Below are positions 57,601-64,000 of a DNA stretch of 64,000 bases, one piece after another. The stretch comes from Strix aluco (Eukaryota; Chordata; Aves; Strigiformes; Strigidae). The notes under the pieces were generated by a model. The model saw only the letters and a program-made list of their open reading frames with translations, did no database searches and was not told the DNA's origin. The stretch is taken from positions 4,216,001 through 4,280,000 of the forward strand of contig NC_133958.1 in NCBI RefSeq assembly GCF_031877795.1, in the 5' to 3' direction. The position numbers and the translations under genes are program-made. Numbering within the stretch: the stretch's first letter is position 1; the number at the start of each line of letters is the position of its first letter.

Positions 57601-58469
57601 ATGCAGAGTCTGAAGAAATAATTGGTGTGGAACAGGCAAATAACATACTATTTATGCATCTCTGCCCTGGAATTATGCTATCTTTTGAAACTGTGTGATT
57701 GCAGATGTCAGTAGACAAAACCTCTTGGCAACATTAAATGTTAATCGGTTCTTACAGTTTTATAAATATTTAGAAATGTGTTAACCAGTTGCTTATTTCT
57801 CTCAGGATTTGATGGAAACGTTTGCAGCGGGAAATAAACTAAACTCATAAATTTATTTTGTGTGTTAGAGCAGAAAAAGAAATTCAGTTGTGGGTAATAA
57901 CTAAAGGCTGCAATATGTTTTGGGTGGAAAAGGGGGGAGGAAATGAGGATATTTTGAAATACATGGTGCCATGGAGCCCAGGAGTTTGCTTCTCACACAG
58001 GCTATGCAGTGAATTCCCAAAACCATTCAGGAAAATCGAGGTATCCTGGGCCGAAGTGTTGATACAGCCCCTTTGTACAAGAAACTGCAATCCTGGTTGG
58101 ACTGCCAATGTGCAGCAGAATCAAAACCACACAAATAATAGTAATCTCTAGGTCCTTGTAGCTGTATCCTACCAGAACTGAAAAGAAAGCATAACAGGAG
58201 AAATAGCCCATTTGGGATCCCACCTGTACCTGTGTAAGCCCACGGTAACAACATGTTCTTGAGCCTCCCACTGACATTGAACTTGAATTCACTGTACAAG
58301 GTCACCCTTCTTCATCTCGATGCTGAAGATGCCCAACTTCCTAAGCCCACTGGCTTTGCAGTTTGTGGCATTTTAGCAGATTCTAGAACTTATTTGGAAG
58401 CATGTAAACAGAACATTTTATGTTAAATACTGGTCTCTGGTCTACTTTTTGGTTTTAGTGGTGATGTTC
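54640..58469. other. Convergent intergenic region, NEFL side
   Basis: This is the space downstream of NEFL before the CR1 tail. It contains an A17 tract followed by GGGGG (55053-55074), a C-run with CACACA (about 55837-55855) and a 35-nt exon-like segment at 55648-55682. Open frames are short and unremarkable. Confidence 0.6.
55648..55682 (+). other. 35-nt microexon-like segment
   Basis: CTCCCTTTTCAG precedes 55648 and a consensus donor (GAG then GTAAGTAC) follows 55682. The segment contains AAGAAGATGATGATGGATGA, a purine-rich sequence of the exonic-enhancer type, and one of its frames is open. It lies about 1 kb past the NEFL poly(A) signals. It might belong to an unannotated transcript or be chance. 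Confidence 0.2.
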
Positions 58470-58527
58470 TCTTGGACTAGGTGATCTTCAAGGTCCCTTC
58501 CAACCTAGATGATTCTGCGATTCTGTG
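58470..58527 (+). mobile_element. CR1 LINE 3' tail fragment
   Basis: GGACTAGGTGATCTTCAAGG, then TCCCTTCCAACCTAGATG, and two terminal octamer-like repeats (ATTCTGCG, ATTCTGTG) mark a 5'-truncated CR1 copy. It is in the same orientation and nearly identical in tail sequence to the copy at 17190, suggesting the same subfamily. Confidence 0.88.
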
Positions 58528-58949
58528 ATAATTTTGATTAGACCCAAGAGAAAATAGGTTCGATGCTCACAAACCATTGGGCATTTCTATATTTAAGCAT
58601 AACTTGGTGCAAACACATACAGACAAGAGGTGAGTGTGACTGGGCTACTTAACTTCTTAATCATAAAGATAGAGTTGTTTTTATGTCACAGGCACATGTA
58701 ACTTTCACAAATAAGCTCACTACAGAGAAGCTGCCACTTAATTGGCTACCTCTGCTTTAATTAAACGTCACTCAACCAGCAAGCTGTTGAGCACAGATTT
58801 CATTATTGATATCAGCAGGAGAAACAGTCATTACTTTGCTACACAAAGACATTCAGATTTATTTGAAAGGCTTATCTGCTGTGGGCTTTCTACAATTTCT
58901 CCAGTGAAGAACATGCAGAACCCTTTCAGTTAAAAACTACTTGATCTTC
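58528..58949. other. Intergenic, nothing recognised
   Basis: AT-rich sequence between the CR1 tail and the possible retroviral remnant. No frame or repeat stands out. Confidence 0.6.
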
Positions 58950-60270
58950 AATTATTGATAGGGTAAAGAATTGGAACGCGTATGCAAATCATAGATTTTG
59001 ATCAGACCCTCAATTAGCCAACAGATTTCAGGACAGTCCATGGACTGAACCCAGGTGTAAAAATTATTTGCACTTCTTTGCTAGTTACAGGAGGTAAGGC
59101 AGTAGCAGTGTTCTTCATTTTCCCTTTGAAATGTGATAGAAATAAACACCCTATTAATCCCATAATAAGACCTATTAGTTCCCCAAATTGGAGTTGGGGC
59201 CCTCCTCTTTTCCCCTTGGTTTCATTTGTCTCCATTTATTTTCCATTTGGTGGGATTTTAGAGGGCCCTTTAATTGGCTTTCTTCTTAATAAAGCCAACC
59301 TGGATGTGGCAGAAGAGATAGGCCAAGGTTTAGGAGGCCTTTCTACTGGAAATTTTAAAATACATTAGTTTGGTTTTATCTGTCAGTCATACCAGGTATA
59401 ATCTGAGCCCTTCCCAGCCTCAGTTCAGACTCTGGAAGGGTCTAATTTCTACAGCTATTTTGAAAAATGGACAAATATATAAAAAAGGAGTTAAGAATAT
59501 TTTTGATATATGATATCAGTATCATCTCTGGCAGAGTTTCCTTTTTCCAGGAATTTATTTGCTCTTGATTCTGGAATTTTGTGTTTAGAGGCAGATTGCA
59601 CCTGTTGATCATTTGAGGCAAAGAATTGATAAGGATGTTCCCATATAATTAAGGCAGGAGGGGAAAAAAAATAATCAGACACTACCCCATTTCGATGAAC
59701 ACATGGTGTCTTGGTTGAGATTACTTAATGAGTCTTTGCACACTTAAGTGACAAGCTGGTGTCATAGAAGATACCATGACCAGTTGTGGTTCACAGCCAG
59801 GCAATCTTCCCAGGAACATCAAGGAATGATCTGGAAATTGCCACATCTTTAAGGCTCTCCTTGCACATTGAGACTAGCATGCAGGGAGGAAAATTATACT
59901 TGCAGCAGAGTTTAACACTTTTACACTTGGTACAAGCAGCATTGCTGAGGTAAGTGATGTTAGCAGCACATGGCTGAGAGACCCTCCCCTTGCCAGCAAA
60001 AGCAACTGCAAGCCCTCCAAGCACCTGAAGGCCAGGCAGTGGGATTCAATAGAGTCCTCTTTGCTCTAGAAAGAATGGGATATGGTTCTTAATTATTTGC
60101 TTAAACCAGCTCAAGTGTTTGTGTTACATTACAAGAAATTTGTTCAGCATATCCCATTCAAACTTGTTTTCTAAATGAGGACACCAAGATAAAACTCAAG
60201 CAACTTTTCAAGCCATGCAACTGTGCTCCTGTTCAGGACAGAGTATGGAACTTCAGGGAAGGATCCAAGT
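58950..60270 (-). mobile_element. Possible decayed retrovirus-like (pol/env-like) remnant
   Basis: One minus-strand frame is repeatedly open in collinear blocks: 60024-59791, 59682-59491, 59364-59239 and 59235-59014, and it can be followed up to about 60.25 kb. It is broken by about ten stops, most between 59.5 and 59.37 kb. The first block is Cys-rich with a CxxC pair (ACTKCKS) after a possible glycosylation site (NIT). The block ending at 59239 is Pro/Arg/Lys-rich, and its TAA is immediately followed by an ATG (59235-59233) opening a block with a hydrophobic stretch (LIGLIMGLIGCLF). The layout suggests an integrase end next to an envelope start, but no catalytic residues, LTRs or target-site duplications were identified. 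It is non-functional. It could be a coincidence of AT-rich DNA. Confidence 0.25.
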
Positions 60271-60294
60271 TGGAAAAAAGTCACCAGACAAGTC

Positions 60295-60865
60295 ATGTTT
60301 TCAGTATTGACCTTTATTGAGCAAGAACTGCTGTGACTTTTACATCAAACAACAAAAGGTTGCATACTGTGCATGTCAACTAGGTTCTCCCATGAGCAAA
60401 AGTCCACCCTAATTGCACCAGTGAGGTAAACATAATTATTTATAAGTAGCTTTTTTTAAGGCTAGGAGAGTTCTGGTTCTCATGAATATTCTATTACTGT
60501 TTTCTGTTTGTTTTTGGCTCAGTTGGTTCTTTGCATAATACATCTTAAGTCGTTCCTCAGATATGTCCCTCCAACAGCTCAGGAAATTCAAAAGCTTCCT
60601 CTGCACATTTCATCTCATGCACTATTATTAGTATTATTTTAGATCCCCAAGCTCTGTGGAGGGAGTACATCTTGAGCCTGCATGCATTCCCCCCCCCTCC
60701 CCTATATTGCACAAAAAAGTAAAATACTGTGTGTCTGGAGCCTCCATGAGAGAACCCGTTCTGCTTTGAAGCCGTCACTCACATGCATTTTGCAGCTGTC
60801 ATATGGCTTAACCTTTTGCACCGACCCAAGCTCTTTATTTTTTTTTAATTTAGCTATGATTTATT
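60295..60865 (-). other. NEFM: NEFM 3' untranslated region (approximate end)
   Basis: The region follows the NEFM stop (TAA at 60868-60866). An AATAAA lies early at 60839-60834. The more likely main signal is at 60318-60313, followed on the minus strand by a TGTCTGGTGACTTTTTT downstream element. That gives a 3' UTR of roughly 550-570 bases. Confidence 0.65.
60313..60318 (-). terminator. NEFM: Poly(A) signal of NEFM
   Basis: AATAAA on the minus strand (TTTATT on plus), followed about 15-35 bases downstream by a GT-rich stretch. It lies about 550 bases past the stop codon. Confidence 0.65.
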
Positions 60866-62225
60866 TTATTCGGTCTCTTTAATCTCTTTTACTACAGCAT
60901 GTGAAGTAACTTTCTCCACTTTCTTGGTGGACACTAATTTCTCCTCAAAGCTTTCTTCATGTTCCTCTACCTTCTGAGTGACTGTCACCGACTTTGTGAT
61001 GTATGTGGTTGTACTGTCCCCACCTTCACTAATGATTTTCTCTGCTTTTTTGGTTACTACAATTTTCTCACCTTTATCATCAATTGGGCTCACATCTAGG
61101 CCATTGGTGACAACTCCCTTGTCTTCCTCCTCAATCTCCTTCTCTTTGGATTCCTCCTCTTCCTTTTTCTCCTCCACCTCACCATTCACTGCAATGTCTT
61201 CTTTCCTGGACTCCTTCTCTACCTCTGCACTAATTTTTGTTACCTTTGTGACAGTGATGGTCTCCTCCACCACAGCCTTTTCATCTTTGACTGGGGAGGC
61301 CGGCTTCTCTGGAGAACGGGGCTTCTCCGGGGTCGCTGGCTTTTCTGGAGAGCGAGGTTTTTCTGGGGTCGCCGGCTTTTCCGGGGAGCGGGGCTTCTCC
61401 GGCGTCGCCGGCTTCTCCGGGGTCGCTGCTTTCTCTGGGGTTGCAGGCTTCTCCGGTGTCACAGGCTTCTCCGGGGTTGCTGCCTTGTCTGGAGAGGTTA
61501 CCTTTGGTGTCGCTGGCTTCTCCGGAGATGCCACTTTCTCTTCCTCCTTGGCTGGTTTCTCACCACCTTTCTCCACCTTCTGTTCTTTTCCTGCTTCTGC
61601 AGCTGTTTCTTTCTGGACCGCCTTGGCTGGCTCCGTGACAGGGGATTTAGGGGGCGATTTAGGGGGCGACTTTGCGGGAGGTGTTTTGACCTTCTCCACC
61701 TTTGCTGCTACCTCTTCAGCTTTGCCCTTGGCCTCAGCTTCTTCCACCTCTTCCTCAGCCTCCTCCCCTTCTTCCTTTTCCTCTATTTCTTCTTTTTCAG
61801 AACCACCTTCTTCTGCTGCGTCAGATTTTGCAGCTTCTTCCTCCTCTGCTTCCTCTTCCTCCTTTTCTTCTTCCTCAGGTGCAGCTGCTTGTTCTGCAGC
61901 AGCCTTCTCAGAAACAATTTCTTCCTCTACAGCTGCTTCTTCTGCTTTTTCTTCCTCCTGTTCTTCTTGCTGGGCCTTGGCTGCCATTTCTTCTGCAATA
62001 GCTGCTAGGGCATCTTCCATTTCAGACTTTTCATCCTCTACCTTCGTCTCCTCAATGATTTCTTCTACAAACTTGTGCTGGACCTTCAGCTTTGGTGGTT
62101 CTATTTTTGTTTTCTGAATTTTAGTGGATGCTATTGTGACAGATGGTTGTCTGTGCGTGAATATGGGTCCAGTAATGCTTCCAGAGAAGGCACTGAATCT
62201 TGTCTCTTCACCCTCCAGTAGCTTC
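60866..62225 (-). CDS. NEFM: NEFM coding exon 3: tail domain
   Basis: This last exon has a CTGATTCCCTTAG acceptor and encodes 452 residues to TAA. It starts [20 protein letters not shown], the rod end. From exon residue about 85 to 170 it is Glu/Ala-rich. At about 180-197 is a [16 protein letters not shown] cluster, and at about 231-308 a Ser/Thr-Pro hexapeptide array. After that come mixed Lys/Glu segments and a conserved C-terminus. The SP and TP sites are typical targets of proline-directed kinases such as CDK5 and ERK. The 379-codon plus-strand frame over this exon is its antisense shadow. Confidence 0.96.
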
Positions 62226-63600
62226 CTAAGGGAATCAGAAGGAGAAAAAAAAAAAAAAATGAGCATAGAAACCTAATGTAAGGGACAGCTATTAGAATAT
62301 TTCCCTGTCAGCAGGATGAAACCAGTTTGTATGTGGAATATGCTGGAGCTGATCAGCATAATCTATCCCTTACAGCCCCAGTTCAGCTTTCCTTGAATCA
62401 GCTCTTTTGCAAAATTCATATTCAGCAAAGAGCTTTTAGCTTGGCTTGCATGTGGCAAGTGTAACACCTTTTGCTGATCGGTTGAAATTCATCCTTAACG
62501 CCAAAAACTTCATTATGGCATAAGTCAGCACAGAGTATGGCAAAAATGATTAACTTCATAGGATGCATTATGACCTTGGCAAAGTGAGAATCTGACACAG
62601 CCAACCGACCCAAATCAAATATTGTGGCCGAGACATTCAAAGCCAACGAGACCCTACGTCCTAGGTCAATAGTTTGGGCACCCACCTTCCTTGTGCAATT
62701 ATGAAAACGGAAGAGACTTTTGTTCAGCTGACTTTGGCAGCAAATGCTATCTGTGTGTTTGCCTGAACAACCTCACGAATTTAGGCAGATCTGCAGATCG
62801 GTTCTTTGTTTTTGCTTTTCTTATATTCAAATGCATGTTTTTCATCTAAGCCTGTGACCCAGAAAAATCAGTAGTTCTCTGATAAGAGTTCTGAAGTGAT
62901 GCAAAGGAGACTAAAAAAACCTGCCAGGTGATGGCAATAGCAAGCAACGTTCCTGCTCCAGATTAGAGTGGCTGCCTTTAAAGGAAAGTTGAGCAAGAAA
63001 AGCAAAAGTGTTTGTGACAAGCAGATGAGCACTCCCCGCTTGAAACCATGATCAAGCAAGTGCGCTGTCTCTCTGGAGCGATAAAAGGGAATTCAAGTGA
63101 CAAGCACAGCTTGCACGGCATATACAAAGCAAACACGAATTAAAAATAAACTTGTCTTTTGCTGCATCTTTTGCTTTTGTAAACAAGGGCAGAATGCGGC
63201 AGCGGGGTGCCACTGCACTCAGTCGTGCTACCCTGTGCCCACGGAGCTCGCCGGGAGCTTCGCCCCCGATGACCAGCGAGCTGGTCGCTAATGACCTCTG
63301 GGTGCTTACTCCACGGTCTGTGTAGGTTTTGAGAGGGTTGTAATAATTTAGTCAGGCTCTAATTTTACTTGTTCGCTGCATGCGGATATTTCCTATCTGT
63401 GGTAAAGCTCCCCAAGCCAGCAGCATCTGCAGTGCTATTAATATTCCAGACATGTCTGCAATGATCCTACTGTACCTGTATGCAGCAATTTCGATATCCA
63501 AGGCCATCTTGACATTGAGGAGGTCCTGGTATTCCCTCAAGTGACGTGCCATTTCCCACTTCGTTCCTCTAAGCTCGTTCTCCAGCTGATGAATCGTGTC
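60866..63600 (-). CDS. NEFM: NEFM, neurofilament medium chain (partial: coding exons 2 and 3)
   Basis: Two coding exons are present, 63600-63476 (125 nt) and 62225-60866 (1360 nt), joined in phase through a split Arg codon (AG|G). They encode about 494 residues: the end of coil 2 and the entire tail. The large first exon with head and most of the rod lies beyond the right edge. NF-M is a type IV intermediate filament subunit that co-assembles with NF-L; its long phosphorylated tail forms side-arms that affect filament spacing and axon calibre. Visible marks are [10 protein letters not shown]...[19 protein letters not shown] at the rod end, Glu-rich segments, a [11 protein letters not shown] cluster, a hexapeptide (A/R)(T/S)PEKP array, and the conserved NF-M C-terminus ([20 protein letters not shown] through VKEIKETE). 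These separate it from NEFL and NEFH. It converges with NEFL. Confidence 0.96.
61283..61532 (-). repeat. NEFM: Hexapeptide (18-bp) tandem array in the NEFM tail
   Basis: About 14 units of the form (A/R/V)(T/S)PEK(P/A) occur in a row. The last part is a higher-order 36-bp repeat encoding [12 protein letters not shown] three times (plus-strand blocks 61302-61337, 61338-61373 and 61374-61409). The blocks are CpG-rich and differ mainly at synonymous sites. Each unit carries one SP or TP site. Confidence 0.9.
62226..63475 (-). other. NEFM: NEFM intron 2 (1250 nt)
   Basis: The donor is CAG then GTACAG at 63475, and the acceptor CCCTTAG ends at 62226. Next to the acceptor the plus strand has an A14 run (about 62247-62260), i.e. 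a T-run of the pyrimidine tract on the coding strand. Small open frames inside look random. Confidence 0.88.
63476..63600 (-). CDS. NEFM: NEFM coding exon 2: C-terminal part of coil 2
   Basis: The 125-nt exon encodes [20 protein letters not shown] through ALDIEIAAY plus two bases of Arg. The acceptor is TCTGTTGCAG and the donor GTACAG. Size and phase are identical to NEFL exon 2, and the residues match the neurofilament rod end with NF-M-specific differences such as [13 protein letters not shown]. Confidence 0.96.
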
Positions 63601-63723
63601 CTGCAACAGAGATGCAGAAACCCTCTGTGACACAGACATACGCTTCGCGGGAAAAGTTCCCGGACGGGACTTTCAGAAACTCTTTCTGCCACCTTGAGAG
63701 GCGGTGCCAGCATCAGAGCAGGA

Positions 63724-63742
63724 CCCCCCCCCCCCCCCCCCC
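63724..63742. repeat. C19 homopolymer (G19 on NEFM sense strand)
   Basis: Nineteen consecutive C lie about 125 bases upstream of the NEFM exon 2 acceptor. The run is a length-variable and error-prone locus, and a candidate G-quadruplex in the pre-mRNA. Confidence 0.85.
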
Positions 63743-63771
63743 ACTCCCAGCTCCTGGGGGGGTCTCCCCGC

Positions 63772-64000
63772 CATCTCCCTCCCGCTGCAGCCATCATCTC
63801 CAGCTTCCCCGGGGGTGGTACCCGGACACCACTCCCCCCACTCCGGGGGTCCTCCCCGACATCTCCCTCCCGCTGCAGCCATCACCTCCGGCTCCCCCTG
63901 GGGTGGTACCCGGACACCCCCCCGCCTCGCTGCCATCTCCCTCCCGCTGCAGCCATCGCCTCCAGCTCTCCCGGGGGTGGTACCCGGCCATCCCCTCCAC
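63772..64000. repeat. NEFM: 74-88 bp minisatellite in NEFM intron 1
   Basis: The core CATCTCCCTCCCGCTGCAGC starts at 63772, 63860 and 63934, giving units of 88, 74 and at least 67 bases. Each also carries a GGGGTGGTACCCGG motif. The array runs off the right edge, so its full copy number is unknown. Confidence 0.85.

Larger units (their letters stand above)
63601..64000 (-). other. NEFM: NEFM intron 1 (3' part; continues beyond right edge)
   Basis: No exon 1 coding sequence is visible up to the window edge. The intron holds a G19 run on the coding strand (C19 at 63724-63742) and a GC-rich minisatellite from 63772. The open frames here (Gly/Arg/Ala-rich) arise from these repeats. Confidence 0.8.

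Noticed and set aside
59078-59368. 96-codon plus-strand frame with a GGIL-containing hydrophobic segment, considered as a viral surface-protein remnant
   Set aside because: Similarity is limited to a few hydrophobic residues. The opposite strand shows the more continuous collinear frame, so the plus-strand frame is probably its shadow.
60978-62117. 379-codon plus-strand frame rich in Ser and Phe
   Set aside because: It is antisense to NEFM exon 3; its SGVAGFSG-like repeat is just the reverse reading of the TPEKP array.

Overview
The window is vertebrate nuclear DNA, almost certainly from a bird. Three things point there. Two 3' tails of a CR1-type LINE (near 17.2 kb and 58.5 kb) end in the ATTCTGTG octamer typical of avian CR1. 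The NEFM tail carries the short (A/R)(T/S)PEKP hexapeptide array seen in bird NF-M rather than the longer mammalian KSP blocks. The gene order DOCK5 - NEFL - NEFM matches the human 8p21 block in inverted orientation, but DOCK5 and NEFL are only about 41 kb apart. The species cannot be told from the sequence.

Layout: 1-8.7 kb is the start of intron 1 of DOCK5 (minus strand). Its first coding exon (MARWIPTKREKYGV, then a GTGAGT donor) lies at 8724-8766 inside a CpG island of about 8.56-9.2 kb. From 9.2 to 49.5 kb is about 40 kb of AT-rich intergenic DNA with no convincing protein gene. It holds one CR1 tail, homopolymer tracts, a C-rich region at 37.0-39.3 kb with a 16-bp tandem repeat, and one exon-like segment at 32.6 kb (minus strand). 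NEFL (plus strand) is complete: TATA-like box at 49951, four coding exons between 50011 and 54234 encoding 559 residues, and poly(A) signals near 54.6 kb. NEFM (minus strand) is partial: coding exon 3 at 60866-62225 and exon 2 at 63476-63600 are present, while exon 1 lies beyond the right edge. NEFL and NEFM converge, with about 5.7 kb between their 3' ends. That interval holds a CR1 tail and a stop-interrupted minus-strand frame that may be an old retrovirus-like remnant.

Function: NF-L and NF-M co-assemble into neuronal intermediate filaments. NF-L provides the core and NF-M contributes a long, phosphorylatable side-arm tail. DOCK5 is an unrelated Rac exchange factor that is simply a neighbour. 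I found no previously undescribed multi-gene system. The most notable points are the single cysteine of NEFL sitting at a different place from the mammalian one, a 36-bp higher-order repeat in the NEFM tail, an 18-bp inverted repeat and strong-context uORF at the DOCK5 5' end, and the possible retroviral remnant.
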